NCBI RefSeq assembly: GCF_004216475.1
Contig: NZ_CP022303.1
Location: 1,736,001-1,800,000, forward strand
Reading direction: 5' to 3'
DNA length: 64,000 nt
Source of the DNA: Thalassococcus sp. S3
Lineage (GTDB): Bacteria; Pseudomonadota; Alphaproteobacteria; Rhodobacterales; Rhodobacteraceae
Shown here: positions 53,499 through 63,501 of the stretch, piece after piece
Position numbering within the stretch: position 1 is the first letter of the stretch
How the letters are laid out: every line of letters begins with the position of its first letter
Program-made: the position numbers and the translations under genes
The notes under the pieces: generated by a model
What the model was told of the DNA's origin: nothing
Seen by the model: the letters and a program-made list of their open reading frames with translations, nothing else
Database searches by the model: none

Positions 53499-54273
53499 GA
53501 CGATCCGGGTTGAGACCGATGCAAGGGGCGTGGCAACGCTGACGCTCGACCGTGCGGAAAAGCGCAATGCGATGTCGGCGCGGATGTTGGAAGAGCTGAC
53601 GGAAGCCGCAGGCACGCTGGCCGCTGACGATCAGGTGCGCGTCGTCGTTTTGACCGGGGCTGGCGACACATTCTGCGCGGGTGGCGATCTGGCCTGGATG
53701 CAGGAGCAGATGAAGGCCGATGCCGAAACGCGGGCGCGGGAGGCGGGCAAATTGGCTCATATGCTTCAGGCGATGAACACTTTGCCGAAACCGCTGATCG
53801 GACAGGTGCAAGGCAATGCCTTTGGGGGTGGCTGCGGGATGGCGAGCGTCTGCGACATCGCCATTGGCGCGGATCACCTGAAAATGGGCTTTACCGAGAC
53901 GCGGCTTGGCATCATCCCGGCCACGATCGGCCCTTACGTGCTTGCACGGATGGGTGAGGCGCGCGCGCGCCGTGTCTTTATGTCGGGTCGGCTCTTTGGC
54001 GCGCAGGAGGCGGTCGAGTTGGGTCTTTTGGCACGCACCGTGCCGGGTGACGCGCTGGCCGAGGCGGTCGAGGCCGAGGTGGCGCCCTATCTCGCCTGCG
54101 CGCCAGGTGCGGTCGCGGCGGCCAAAAAACTGGCACGGGATCTGGGGCCCCGCATTGACGGTGATACGATCGAACATACCATCGGAGCGCTGAAGGCGCG
54201 TTGGGAGACAGAAGAGGCGGCCGAAGGCATCGGTGCGTTTTTTGGAAAGCGCAAGCCGCGTTGGACGCGCTGA
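53491..54273 (+). CDS. Methylglutaconyl-CoA hydratase (enoyl-CoA hydratase family)
   Basis: A 260-residue crotonase-fold enzyme. The oxyanion-hole segments are DTFCAGGDLAWMQEQMKAD and GNAFGGGCGMASVCDIAIGA, followed by GFTETRLGIIPATIGPYVLA with the catalytic Glu. DLAWM is typical of methylglutaconyl-CoA hydratases, and the operon position after mccA and HMG-CoA lyase fits hydration of 3-methylglutaconyl-CoA to HMG-CoA. ATG 53491 follows GGGAG; a GTG two codons earlier is an alternative. Confidence 0.92.
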   Translation: MFETIRVETDARGVATLTLDRAEKRNAMSARMLEELTEAAGTLAADDQVRVVVLTGAGDTFCAGGDLAWMQEQMKADAETRAREAGKLAHMLQAMNTLPKPLIGQVQGNAFGGGCGMASVCDIAIGADHLKMGFTETRLGIIPATIGPYVLARMGEARARRVFMSGRLFGAQEAVELGLLARTVPGDALAEAVEAEVAPYLACAPGAVAAAKKLARDLGPRIDGDTIEHTIGALKARWETEEAAEGIGAFFGKRKPRWTR

Positions 54274-54449
54274 AAAAGCGCTTTGCGGTGAACCGCTTGC
54301 CGTTGAGGCACCGGAAGGGTGAATCGCTTTCGTCCGGTTGAAGCAGGTCTTGAGAATACGCACATAGACGGAAGACAGCCGGGGGCCGATTTCGTGATCA
54401 CAGCGCTGAAACTGCGTCGTTTTCACCCCTGTTTGATCCCCGGCCTTGG

Positions 54450-54478
54450 TTGACCCGGATATATACCGGGAGTAAACC
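54450..54478 (+). promoter_or_regulatory. nuo operon promoter with dyad in spacer
   Basis: TTGACC (54450-54455) and TAAACC (54473-54478) are separated by 17 bases. The spacer holds CCCGG-N7-CCGGG (54454-54470) around a TATATA-like centre, a likely regulator site. The leader to the nuoA start is about 60 bases. Confidence 0.55.
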
Positions 54479-54542
54479 AAATCGCGTCAATGTCGCCACT
54501 TGACCGCGCGCGCAAATTCGCGCGCAGAAAAGGAGCCAACTC

Positions 54543-55698
<1,156 letters not shown>

Positions 55699-55711
55699 GA
55701 GGCCGAAATAT

Positions 55712-56317
55712 ATGTCTAGCGCGCTGAACGAGTTGGGTGCCTATATCGAAGCCAAACGCACCGATTGCGTGCTGGCCTGGGACGTGACGCATGGAGAGCT
55801 GAACATCGACGTGGCCCCATCGAATATCGTGGGGTTCGTCGAGTTTCTGAAGGGCGATCCGACCTGCCGCTTTTCGACGCTGGTCGACATAACGGGCGTG
55901 GACTACCCCGAGAGGCCCAAGCGGTTCGATGTCGTCTATCACCTGCTGTCGATGTACCAGAACCATCGCATCCGGCTCCGCGTGAGTATCCGGGAAGAGG
56001 ATATGGTCCCGTCGATCGTAGAGGCGCATCGCTCGGCCAACTGGTTCGAGCGAGAAGTGTTCGACATGTTCGGGATCCTGTTCACCGGCCACCCGGATTT
56101 GCGGCGCATCCTAACGGACTACGGCTTTCGTGGCTATCCGCTGCGCAAGGATTTCCCGACCACCGGTTATACCGAAGTGCGGTACGACGAGGCTGAAAAG
56201 CGCGTCGTCTACGAACCGGTGAGCCTTGTTCAGGAATATCGGCAGTTCGACTTCATGAGCCCTTGGGAAGGGGCGGAATACATCCTTCCGGGGGATGAAA
56301 AGCAGGAGGCGAAGTGA
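55712..56317 (+). CDS. nuoC: NADH-quinone oxidoreductase subunit C
   Basis: A 201-residue hydrophilic subunit of the peripheral arm. Conserved parts are [55 protein letters not shown] and [20 protein letters not shown] followed by [10 protein letters not shown]. It is a separate nuoC, not fused to nuoD. The stop overlaps the next small gene (TGATG). Confidence 0.97.
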   Translation: MSSALNELGAYIEAKRTDCVLAWDVTHGELNIDVAPSNIVGFVEFLKGDPTCRFSTLVDITGVDYPERPKRFDVVYHLLSMYQNHRIRLRVSIREEDMVPSIVEAHRSANWFEREVFDMFGILFTGHPDLRRILTDYGFRGYPLRKDFPTTGYTEVRYDEAEKRVVYEPVSLVQEYRQFDFMSPWEGAEYILPGDEKQEAK

Positions 56318-56487
56318 TGGGCGGTGTCTTCTGGATCATCTGCGCGTTGACCGCGATCCCGATGCTGAAACTTCTGCCACATTTTGGCGTTAACAAATGG
56401 TGGGCGCTGGCCTGCCTTGTCCCCATCGGGGTGCCGATCCTGGCCTGGGTGATGGCGATGAAGCTGCAGGAACTGGAGAAGCTGTAG
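56317..56487 (+). CDS. Small two-helix membrane protein in nuo operon
   Basis: A 56-residue protein, [20 protein letters not shown] followed by PHFGVNKWWALACLVPIGVP and ILAWVMAMKLQELEKL, with two hydrophobic segments separated by a short loop. Its ATG overlaps the nuoC stop and its TAG is directly followed by the next ATG, so it is tightly embedded in the operon. Function unknown; a complex I accessory or assembly role is only a guess. Confidence 0.7.
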   Translation: MGGVFWIICALTAIPMLKLLPHFGVNKWWALACLVPIGVPILAWVMAMKLQELEKL

Positions 56488-56679
56488 ATGTGGTTTGAGC
56501 TGATCAACACTGCGATTGCGGCTGTTGGCTTGGGATTGGCGTCCATGCCACTTCTTAAAAAGACGGTAAAGGTCGAGTCCTATCAATCGGCAATAATCAC
56601 TGGGTGTTTTCAACACTTTACAAGTGGCCTGCGTAGAAAACTTGACCGAGATTACGCACGAAACGGAGAAACGACATGA
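56488..56679 (+). CDS. Small hypothetical protein between nuoC and nuoD
   Basis: A 63-residue protein with an N-terminal hydrophobic helix ([18 protein letters not shown]) and a basic C-terminal half ([20 protein letters not shown]). It starts immediately after the preceding stop and its last four bases overlap nuoD. Base composition is AT-richer than nuoD. I do not recognise it; coding is supported by the exact fit between neighbours rather than by homology. Confidence 0.5.
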   Translation: MWFELINTAIAAVGLGLASMPLLKKTVKVESYQSAIITGCFQHFTSGLRRKLDRDYARNGETT

Positions 56680-57890
56680 TGGACGGCTCCAAATTCGACG
56701 ATGCCCTGACCGGCGAGCAGAAGATCCGCAACTTCAACATCAACTTCGGCCCGCAACACCCTGCGGCACATGGGGTTTTGCGGCTGGTGCTTGAGCTTGA
56801 CGGCGAGATTGTGGAACGCTGCGATCCGCATATCGGTCTTTTGCATCGCGGCACCGAAAAGCTGATGGAAAGCCGGACCTACCTGCAGAACCTGCCTTAC
56901 TTCGACCGCCTCGATTACGTGGCGCCGATGAATCAGGAACACGCCTGGTGTCTGGCCATCGAAAAGCTCACCGGCGTCGAGGTGCCACGCCGTGCAAGCC
57001 TGATCCGAGTGCTTTATTCCGAAATCGGGCGGGTTTTGAACCACCTCTTGAACGTGACCACGCAGGCTTTGGACGTGGGCGCGCTCACGCCACCGCTTTG
57101 GGGCTTCGAAGAGCGCGAAGAGCTGATGATCTTTTACGAGCGGGCCTGTGGCGCGCGGCTTCACGCTGCGTATTTCCGGCCCGGCGGCGTGCATCAGGAT
57201 CTGCCCGACGATCTGCTCGACGATATCGAGGCGTGGGCGGAGAAGTTTCCCAATCGGCTTGATGATATTGACGGGCTGCTCACGGAAAACCGCATTTTCA
57301 AGCAGCGCAACGCCGATATCGGCGTGGTGACCGAGGAGGATATCCTCGAATGGGGTTTCTCGGGCGTGATGGTGCGCGGCTCCGGTCTGGCTTGGGATTT
57401 GCGCCGCTCGCAGCCTTATGAGTGCTATGACGAGTTCGACTTCCAGATCCCTGTCGGCAAGAACGGCGACTGCTATGACCGTTACCTCGTCCGGATGGAG
57501 GAGATGCGGCAATCCACGTCGATCATCAAACAGGCCATCGCCAAGCTGCGCGAGACACCGGGCGACGTGCTGGCGCGCGGCAAGATCACCCCGCCGAAGC
57601 GATCCGAGATGAAGACCTCGATGGAAGCGCTGATCCACCATTTCAAGCTTTACACCGAAGGGTTCCACGTGCCCGAGGGGGAGGTCTATTGCGCGGTCGA
57701 GGCACCGAAGGGCGAGTTCGGCGTGTATCTCGTGGCCGACGGCACCAACCGTCCCTACCGGGCCAAACTGCGTGCGCCGGGGTTCCTGCATCTGCAGGCG
57801 ATGGACCACCTGGCCAAGGGGCACCAATTGGCGGATGTCGCAGCGATCATCGGAACGATGGACGTGGTCTTCGGAGAAATCGACCGGTGA
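56676..57890 (+). CDS. nuoD: NADH-quinone oxidoreductase subunit D
   Basis: A 404-residue subunit of the 49-kDa family that helps form the quinone site. Motifs: [80 protein letters not shown], and [20 protein letters not shown] near the C-terminus with [20 protein letters not shown]. The His and Tyr residues of the quinone pocket are present. Confidence 0.98.
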   Translation: MMDGSKFDDALTGEQKIRNFNINFGPQHPAAHGVLRLVLELDGEIVERCDPHIGLLHRGTEKLMESRTYLQNLPYFDRLDYVAPMNQEHAWCLAIEKLTGVEVPRRASLIRVLYSEIGRVLNHLLNVTTQALDVGALTPPLWGFEEREELMIFYERACGARLHAAYFRPGGVHQDLPDDLLDDIEAWAEKFPNRLDDIDGLLTENRIFKQRNADIGVVTEEDILEWGFSGVMVRGSGLAWDLRRSQPYECYDEFDFQIPVGKNGDCYDRYLVRMEEMRQSTSIIKQAIAKLRETPGDVLARGKITPPKRSEMKTSMEALIHHFKLYTEGFHVPEGEVYCAVEAPKGEFGVYLVADGTNRPYRAKLRAPGFLHLQAMDHLAKGHQLADVAAIIGTMDVVFGEIDR

Positions 57891-57900
57891 AGCACGGCAT

Positions 57901-57947
57901 GTTCCTTCATCTTGCCAGAAAAACTCCCGCCGGAGGCTCCCGCAGTC
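57901..57947 (-). repeat. Dispersed intergenic repeat, copy C (inverted, inside nuo operon)
   Basis: Read on the minus strand, the sequence GCCTCCGGCGGGAGTTTTTC followed by TGGCAAGATGAAGG matches the tail of copy A (GGAGTTT..CTGGCAAGATGAAG). It occupies most of the 82 bases between nuoD and nuoE, so it is transcribed as part of the operon. Confidence 0.55.
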
Positions 57948-57972
57948 TCCGCAAGCACAGAAAGACGAATTG

Positions 57973-59106
57973 ATGCTCCGCCGTCTTCACCCCGACCAAC
58001 CCGAAACCTTCGCGTTCACGCCTGCCAATCAGGCCTGGGCCGAGGCGCAGATCACCAAGTATCCCGAAGGCCGGCAGGCCAGCGCGATCATACCGATCCT
58101 GTGGCGCGCACAGGAGCAGGAGGGATGGCTGACCCGTCCGGCCATAGAACATGTCGCCGAGATGCTGGGCATGGCCTATATCCGGGCGCTGGAAGTGGCT
58201 TCTTTCTACTTCATGTTCCAGCTGCAACCCGTTGGTTCAGTGGCACATATCCAGATTTGCGGAACGACGTCCTGCATGATCTGCGGGGCCGAGGATCTGG
58301 TTGCGGTCTGCAAGGACAAGATCGCCAAACGCGCGCATGAGCTGAGCGGGGATGGCAGATTCTCCTGGGAAGAGGTCGAATGCCTGGGGTCGTGCGCGAA
58401 CGCGCCGATGGCCCAGATCGGCAAGGATTACTACGAAGATCTGACCGCCGCGCGGCTGGGGGAGATCATCGACGAGATGGCCGCCGGCAAAGTGCCTGTG
58501 CCCGGCCCCCAAAACGGACGCTATGCCTCTGAACCGCTGGCCGGGCTCACCAGTCTGACCGAATACGACAGCGGCAAGACGCAATACAACGCGTCCGTGC
58601 AGCTGGCGACGGATATCGGCGACACAATCAAGCGGATCGATGGCACCGAGGTTCCCTTGATCACACCTTGGCAGGGCAAGCCGGAGGCGGCCAATGAGCC
58701 GACCAAACCGGCGGATCCGAAACCGGCCACCTCAAACCCTGCGGATGACACCGGGGTCACGAAGCAAGAAGCCCCCGCAAGCTCGACGGCCAAGCCGGAA
58801 GGCCCCTCTGACGCGAACAAACCCGCCGCGCTTGATGCCGCGCGGGAAGGGGAACCGGACGATCTCAAGTTGATCAAGGGGGTGGGGCCGAAGCTCGAAA
58901 CGCTGCTGAATGAGCTGGGTTTTTATCATTTCGACCAGATCGCCGCCTGGACCCCGAGAGAGGTTGCCTGGGTCGATGAGAACCTCGAAGGGTTCAAGGG
59001 CCGTGTCAGCCGGGACAACTGGGTCGAGCAGGCGGATACCCTGTCCAAAGGTCTAGAGACAGATTTCTCCAAAAGTGCGAAAAAAGACGGTATCTACAAG
59101 GAATAA
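57973..59106 (+). CDS. nuoE: NADH-quinone oxidoreductase subunit E with long C-terminal extension
   Basis: A 377-residue protein, about twice the size of E. coli NuoE. Residues 1-190 are the thioredoxin-like 2Fe-2S subunit with cluster N1a ligands in CGTTSC and CLGSC ([39 protein letters not shown]). A Pro/Ala/Lys-rich linker (about 235-290) follows, then a helix-hairpin-helix-type domain (about 293-360): [40 protein letters not shown]. Extended NuoE is known in Rhodobacter-type complex I. The same domain occurs in the next gene. Start ATG 57973 fits the family N-terminus. Confidence 0.95.
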   Translation: MLRRLHPDQPETFAFTPANQAWAEAQITKYPEGRQASAIIPILWRAQEQEGWLTRPAIEHVAEMLGMAYIRALEVASFYFMFQLQPVGSVAHIQICGTTSCMICGAEDLVAVCKDKIAKRAHELSGDGRFSWEEVECLGSCANAPMAQIGKDYYEDLTAARLGEIIDEMAAGKVPVPGPQNGRYASEPLAGLTSLTEYDSGKTQYNASVQLATDIGDTIKRIDGTEVPLITPWQGKPEAANEPTKPADPKPATSNPADDTGVTKQEAPASSTAKPEGPSDANKPAALDAAREGEPDDLKLIKGVGPKLETLLNELGFYHFDQIAAWTPREVAWVDENLEGFKGRVSRDNWVEQADTLSKGLETDFSKSAKKDGIYKE

Positions 59107-59133
59107 GGCACAAAACAAGGGAGAGTGACTGAG

Positions 59134-59853
59134 ATGGACAACAAAACGGGATCCTTGAGCTGCGCGATTACGTGCTGGCTTGTGGCGGCCCTCGGGGGGG
59201 CGGCTCTGGCAATCGGGTTGATGGTTGTCGCGGACTGGCTGTTCATTCAGGGGGTTTTTGCCGGCGGCGTGGTCTTTGTCGTGGCGGGGCTGTTGCTCAG
59301 CTGGCTTTTGTGCAAGCCGTTGCCGGCCCCCGGCAGCGTGACCATTGCCCCGCCCGCTCCGGCTGCGGAAAAGCCCGCGCCAGAGGTTAAGACTGCAGCG
59401 GCTCCGGCAGCGGCGGCACCCGCGCCCGCGGTTAAACCGTCCACGCCGCTTGCGGGCGAGGCGGAATTGGCCGAGCGCAAGGGAGCGTGGAAATACGAAG
59501 CTGAGGCCGCGCCCGCGGCAGAGGCAATGGCTGAGACCCCGGCGGATCCGGAGCCTGAGACGGCGACTGATGAGGCCGCTGACGAGAAAAAACCGGAAAC
59601 GCTCGCGGCACCGCGGGATGGCGGGCCGGATGATCTGAAACTGCTCAAGGGCGTGGGACCGAAACTGGAAGAGACCCTGCACGAGCTGGGCTTTTACCAT
59701 TTCGACCAGATCGCCGCCTGGACAGATGCCGAGGTCGCCTGGGTGGACACAAGGCTGAAATTCAAGGGCCGGATCGAGCGGGATGGCTGGATCGAACAGG
59801 CCAAGATCCTTGCCGATGGCGGAGAGACTGAATTCTCCGCGCGCAAGAAATGA
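59134..59853 (+). CDS. Membrane-anchored helix-hairpin-helix domain protein (NuoE tail paralogue)
   Basis: A 239-residue protein with two N-terminal membrane helices (about 7-61; CAITCWLVAALGGAALAIGL and GVVFVVAGLLLSWLLC), a long Ala/Pro/Glu-rich linker (about 65-155) and a C-terminal domain [40 protein letters not shown] nearly identical to that of NuoE. The GVGPK motif is the helix-hairpin-helix signature, usually DNA- or protein-binding. It lies directly behind nuoE. A membrane-tethering or assembly role for the peripheral arm is inferred. ATG 59134 is preferred to the GTG nine bases upstream. Confidence 0.85.
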   Translation: MDNKTGSLSCAITCWLVAALGGAALAIGLMVVADWLFIQGVFAGGVVFVVAGLLLSWLLCKPLPAPGSVTIAPPAPAAEKPAPEVKTAAAPAAAAPAPAVKPSTPLAGEAELAERKGAWKYEAEAAPAAEAMAETPADPEPETATDEAADEKKPETLAAPRDGGPDDLKLLKGVGPKLEETLHELGFYHFDQIAAWTDAEVAWVDTRLKFKGRIERDGWIEQAKILADGGETEFSARKK

Positions 59854-59864
59854 CATGAGGAGCC

Positions 59865-60089
59865 ATGAGCGCCGAGCAGGATAAGCAGCTGGCCCGCAAG
59901 GGCCGCCATGTGTCTCTGGTGATTGCGGGGACGATGATGCTGTGGCTTGGCGCTCAATGGATCGGCGGGGCGATGGGACTTCCGGTGCGGTTCGTCTTCC
60001 TTTTCGACCTCGCCGCACTCGCCGCGCTGATCTATGCGGGCGTGAACATTTTTCAGATCTGGCGCGCGCGCCAGGCGGATAAAGGGTAG
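59865..60089 (+). CDS. DUF5337-type small membrane protein in nuo operon
   Basis: A 74-residue protein, [20 protein letters not shown]..., with two membrane helices (about 16-34 and 41-62) and a short cytoplasmic tail. It matches, in my recollection, DUF5337, a family largely confined to Rhodobacteraceae nuo operons. TGAGGAG precedes the ATG and nuoF follows after five bases. Confidence 0.8.
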   Translation: MSAEQDKQLARKGRHVSLVIAGTMMLWLGAQWIGGAMGLPVRFVFLFDLAALAALIYAGVNIFQIWRARQADKG

Positions 60090-60094
60090 CTGAG

Positions 60095-61393
60095 ATGCTG
60101 AAGGACCAGGACCGGATCTTTACCAACCTCTACGGGATGCATGATCGTTCCCTGAAGGGCGCGCAGGCGCGCGGTCACTGGGACGGCACGGCCAAGCTGA
60201 TCGAAAAGGGCCGCGACTGGATCGTTCAGGAGATGAAGAACAGCGGGCTGCGCGGACGCGGTGGCGCGGGCTTTCCAACGGGTCTGAAATGGTCGTTCAT
60301 GCCCAAGGAAAGTGATGGGCGGCCCAGCTACCTGGTGCTGAATGCCGACGAGTCCGAACCCGGCACCTGCAAGGACCGCGAGATCATGCGCCACGATCCG
60401 CACACGCTGATCGAAGGCTGTCTGATCGCGTCTTTCGCGATGAACGCCAATGCCTGCTATATCTACATTCGCGGCGAATACATCCGCGAGAAAGAGGCGC
60501 TGCAAGCCGCGATTGACGAGGCCTACGATGCGGGACTGGTCGGTCCGAATGCGGCCGGTTCGGGTTGGGATTTCGACATCTACCTGCATCACGGTGCGGG
60601 CGCCTATATCTGCGGCGAGGAAACAGCGCTCCTGGAAAGCCTTGAAGGCAAAAAGGGCATGCCACGCATGAAGCCGCCATTTCCGGCGGGCGCGGGGCTT
60701 TATGGTTGCCCGACCACGGTGAACAATGTGGAAAGCATCGCGGTCGTGCCCACGATCCTGCGCCGGGGCAGCGATTGGTTCGCGGGCTTTGGCCGGCCCA
60801 ACAACGCCGGCACCAAGCTCTTTGCCATCAGCGGGCACGTGAACAACCCTTGCGTGGTCGAAGAGGCGATGTCGATCACCTTCGAAGAGCTGATCGAAAA
60901 GCACTGCGGCGGCATTCGCGGCGGCTGGGACAACCTCAAGGCTGTGATCCCGGGCGGCTCATCCGTGCCGTGCGTGCGCGGAGAGAAGATGCGCGATGCG
61001 ATCATGGACTTCGACTATCTGCGCAATGACCTGCAATCGGGCCTGGGCACGGCTGCGGTGATCGTGATGGATCAGAGCACGGATATCATCAAGGCGATCT
61101 GGCGGCTGGCCAAGTTCTACAAGCACGAAAGCTGCGGCCAGTGCACGCCTTGCCGCGAGGGCACGGGCTGGATGATGCGGGTGATGGAACGGCTGGTGAC
61201 CGGAGAGGCGGAGGTCGAGGAGATCGATATGCTCTTTGATGTGACCAAGCAGGTCGAGGGCCACACGATCTGCGCGCTGGGCGATGCGGCGGCTTGGCCG
61301 ATCCAGGGCCTGATCCGCAATTTCCGCGACGAGATCGAGGATCGCATCAAGCACAAGCGTGGCCCGGGCGGCGTAACAATGGCGGCGGAGTGA
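60095..61393 (+). CDS. nuoF: NADH-quinone oxidoreductase subunit F
   Basis: A 432-residue NADH- and FMN-binding subunit that also holds cluster N3. FMN/NADH motifs: [40 protein letters not shown] and [20 protein letters not shown]. The 4Fe-4S ligands are in [16 protein letters not shown] and the distal Cys in [20 protein letters not shown]. Its stop overlaps the next ATG (TGATG). Confidence 0.98.
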   Translation: MLKDQDRIFTNLYGMHDRSLKGAQARGHWDGTAKLIEKGRDWIVQEMKNSGLRGRGGAGFPTGLKWSFMPKESDGRPSYLVLNADESEPGTCKDREIMRHDPHTLIEGCLIASFAMNANACYIYIRGEYIREKEALQAAIDEAYDAGLVGPNAAGSGWDFDIYLHHGAGAYICGEETALLESLEGKKGMPRMKPPFPAGAGLYGCPTTVNNVESIAVVPTILRRGSDWFAGFGRPNNAGTKLFAISGHVNNPCVVEEAMSITFEELIEKHCGGIRGGWDNLKAVIPGGSSVPCVRGEKMRDAIMDFDYLRNDLQSGLGTAAVIVMDQSTDIIKAIWRLAKFYKHESCGQCTPCREGTGWMMRVMERLVTGEAEVEEIDMLFDVTKQVEGHTICALGDAAAWPIQGLIRNFRDEIEDRIKHKRGPGGVTMAAE

Positions 61394-61686
61394 TGGAGAC
61401 TTACGCAACCTATTTAGCGATCTTGGGTTTCTTGTTTGTTCCAGTTGCGACCAGTTTATTGGCACGGGGCAATGGGATGAGTGCACCCATGGCAGCGCTG
61501 TTTGCATTCGGCCCGTTGGTCATCGGCTTTTCCATCTATCTCAGCGTCGTTTTGATCACGGGTGCGCCTCGGGATTGGTCGGCTCTGGGACCCATTCTCA
61601 TGGCACTCGCCTTCATCTTGAATTTCTGGCAGGCGCGCGAGCTGGTGCGTCGTCATACGCGGGAGCCGGGCAATGCATCTGGCTGA
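61393..61686 (+). CDS. Small polytopic membrane protein downstream of nuoF
   Basis: A 97-residue protein with three predicted membrane helices ([58 protein letters not shown]) and a basic tail. The ATG overlaps the nuoF stop and the last 14 bases overlap the following gene. It is AT-richer than nuoF. I do not recognise a family. Confidence 0.72.
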   Translation: METYATYLAILGFLFVPVATSLLARGNGMSAPMAALFAFGPLVIGFSIYLSVVLITGAPRDWSALGPILMALAFILNFWQARELVRRHTREPGNASG

Positions 61687-62155
61687 GTTCAATCACGGCG
61701 TCCTCAAATACGATTGGGACGATCCGCGCGTGAAGGATTTCGCCGACGGGATCGCTCTGGTCAACGGGATCGCGCAGCGCAGCCCGGGCTTTGTCTGGAT
61801 GCTGGGCGAGGAGGAGATGGAAGCGGCCCAGACCGATCCGGATGGTCCGATGGGGGGCAATCCGCGCAATGCCTCGACCCTGTCGGTCTGGGAGGATGCG
61901 GCGAGCCTGGAGCATTTCGTCTGGGACACCGTCCACAAGCGGTTCTACGACCGCAAGGAAGAATGGTACGGCGTCGTGGACACGCTGAGGCTGGCCATGT
62001 GGTGGGTGCCGGAAGGGCACCGCCCCACGATCCACGAGGCGATGGAGCGGTTTCGGCATCTCGAGGCGCATGGCGACAGCGATGTCGCCTTCGGCTGGGC
62101 ACGGCTGAAAGAGGCGCAGATGTGGAAGACCAAGCAATGCGGAGAGGCGGCATGA
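61673..62155 (+). CDS. DUF3291 protein, copy 1
   Basis: A 160-residue protein matching DUF3291: MHLAEFNHGVLKYDWDDPRV at the N-terminus, LSVWEDAASLEHFVWDTVHK near residue 70 and MWWVPEGHRPTIHEAMERFR with HLEAHGDSDVAFGW at the C-terminus. The fold resembles small ferredoxin-like monooxygenase/dabb proteins, but no activity is established. It overlaps copy 2 by four bases (ATGA); the pair is a tandem duplication. Confidence 0.88.
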   Translation: MHLAEFNHGVLKYDWDDPRVKDFADGIALVNGIAQRSPGFVWMLGEEEMEAAQTDPDGPMGGNPRNASTLSVWEDAASLEHFVWDTVHKRFYDRKEEWYGVVDTLRLAMWWVPEGHRPTIHEAMERFRHLEAHGDSDVAFGWARLKEAQMWKTKQCGEAA

Positions 62156-62646
62156 GCGGCATGCATCTGGCGGAGTTGAATGTCGGGCGACTGGTGGCCC
62201 CCGTGGACGATCCGCGCGTGGCGGAGTTCATGGAGAACCTCGACCGCGTGAACGGCCTGGGCAAACGGATGCCGGGTTTTGTCTGGATGATGGAGGGCTC
62301 GGGCGAACCGGGGACGGGCAACACGCAGGCCTCCATCGGGGGCGATCCGCTCTTCATCCCGAACCTGACCGTCTGGGAGGATGTGGAGAGCCTGGAGTGC
62401 TTTGTGTGGGGCACAATCCACAAGCAGTTTTACGAGCGCCGGCAGAACTGGTTCGAAGTGCTGGGACAGATGCATTTCGTGATGTGGTGGGTGCCCGCGG
62501 GCCATCACCCGACGCTGGAGGAGGCGTTGGGGCGGTTGGCCCATCTGGAGGCACATGGAGACAGCGACCACGCCTTTGGCTGGTCACATTTGAAGGAGGC
62601 GCAGATGTGGCGCAGCCATGGCTGTTCGCATCTGGCAGCGGAGTGA
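62152..62646 (+). CDS. DUF3291 protein, copy 2
   Basis: A 164-residue paralogue of the preceding gene, MSGMHLAELNVGRLVAPVDD..., with LTVWEDVESLECFVWGTIHK, VMWWVPAGHHPTLEEALGRL and HLEAHGDSDHAFGWSHLKEA. The Trp-rich VWED...FVW...MWWVP layout is shared. Copies differ mainly in the loop after PGFVWM, suggesting different partners or ligands. An ATG three codons later is also possible. Confidence 0.88.
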   Translation: MSGMHLAELNVGRLVAPVDDPRVAEFMENLDRVNGLGKRMPGFVWMMEGSGEPGTGNTQASIGGDPLFIPNLTVWEDVESLECFVWGTIHKQFYERRQNWFEVLGQMHFVMWWVPAGHHPTLEEALGRLAHLEAHGDSDHAFGWSHLKEAQMWRSHGCSHLAAE

Positions 62647-62650
62647 AGAC

Positions 62651-62986
62651 ATGAAGAGTGTAATCCTGACCCTGACCGGACTGGCCCTGCTGGCGGGCTG
62701 CGGCCCCAGCCGCGATGACCGCATCCGGTTCGACGGGCAATTGTTCCGCATGAATGCCTCGACCGTGGACCGCGACAATCGCAAGCTTTTTGAGGTCACG
62801 GTTCGCCCGGTTTCGGCCTCGCTGGACGGCGCGCGGGAAGCGGGCCGATACGAGGCGATCCGCTATTGCATCGAAAACTACGGTACATCCGACATGATCT
62901 GGTCGGTGGGTCCCGATACCGAAGGAACGGCGCTTGCCGTGACCAATGATACGCTGACATTCCGGGGCGCGTGCAACCCGAAATGA
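62651..62986 (+). CDS. Small lipoprotein in nuo operon
   Basis: A 111-residue protein with a lipoprotein signal, MKSVILTLTGLALLAGCGPS (lipidated Cys at residue 17), followed by a compact domain containing IRFDGQLFRMNASTVDRDNR, GRYEAIRYCIENYGTSDMIW and the C-terminal Cys in GACNPK. The two mature cysteines may form a disulfide in the periplasm. It starts five bases after the DUF3291 pair. A lipoprotein gene inside a complex I operon is unusual. Confidence 0.82.
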   Translation: MKSVILTLTGLALLAGCGPSRDDRIRFDGQLFRMNASTVDRDNRKLFEVTVRPVSASLDGAREAGRYEAIRYCIENYGTSDMIWSVGPDTEGTALAVTNDTLTFRGACNPK

Positions 62987-63087
62987 GCGATATCCGCGCA
63001 TATCCTTCCCGGCGAAGCGTGCTGTTATTGCATAACAGCGCCGCGCCTCTGAGCTATGTCTTTTCAAACGCGAAGAAGGCAGGTCAG

Positions 63088-63498
63088 ATGATGTACAGGA
63101 TTGGATATGGCTTGATTTTGGCGGCGGCAGTGACCACGGCCGGGGCCGCTGCGGCCAAGCCACCGCTGCGGGATGTGGCACGGATCGACGACGGGCTGCT
63201 CTACGTCGCGCTGGCCAATGAAATCCGCAAGGGCTGTGATGCGATCTCGCCGCGCTTTGGCCGGGCGCTCAGCACGCTTAGGGCGATCCAGCAACATGCG
63301 CTCGATCTGGGCTACAGCCAGGCAGAGATCGACGCCTACACCAATTCCGACACCGAAAAGGATCGCATGCGCGCACGCGGCGCACGCTACTACGCGGCCA
63401 ACGGGGTCGATCCCACGAAACCGGACGATCTGTGCGCGCTGGGACGCGCCGAGATCGCCAGAAACAGCGCGATCGGCGTGCTATTGAGGGCAAAATAG
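63088..63498 (+). CDS. DUF5333-type exported protein
   Basis: A 136-residue protein with a signal peptide (MMYRIGYGLILAAAVTTAGA, cleavage near AAA) and a mature domain IDDGLLYVALANEIRKGCDA, GYSQAEIDAYTNSDTEKDRM and PDDLCALGRAEIARNSAIG with two cysteines that could pair. It matches, in my recollection, DUF5333, found beside nuoG in Rhodobacteraceae. ATG 63088 or 63091 is used because of AGGT just upstream; a frame extending 39 codons further is not supported. Confidence 0.8.
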   Translation: MMYRIGYGLILAAAVTTAGAAAAKPPLRDVARIDDGLLYVALANEIRKGCDAISPRFGRALSTLRAIQQHALDLGYSQAEIDAYTNSDTEKDRMRARGARYYAANGVDPTKPDDLCALGRAEIARNSAIGVLLRAK

Positions 63499-63501
63499 AC
63501 C

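Noticed and set aside
57887-57973. A 28-codon frame linking nuoD and nuoE (GTGA and TGATG overlaps)
   Set aside because: The apparent coupling is tempting, but the sequence is the inverted intergenic repeat copy C, which explains it without coding.
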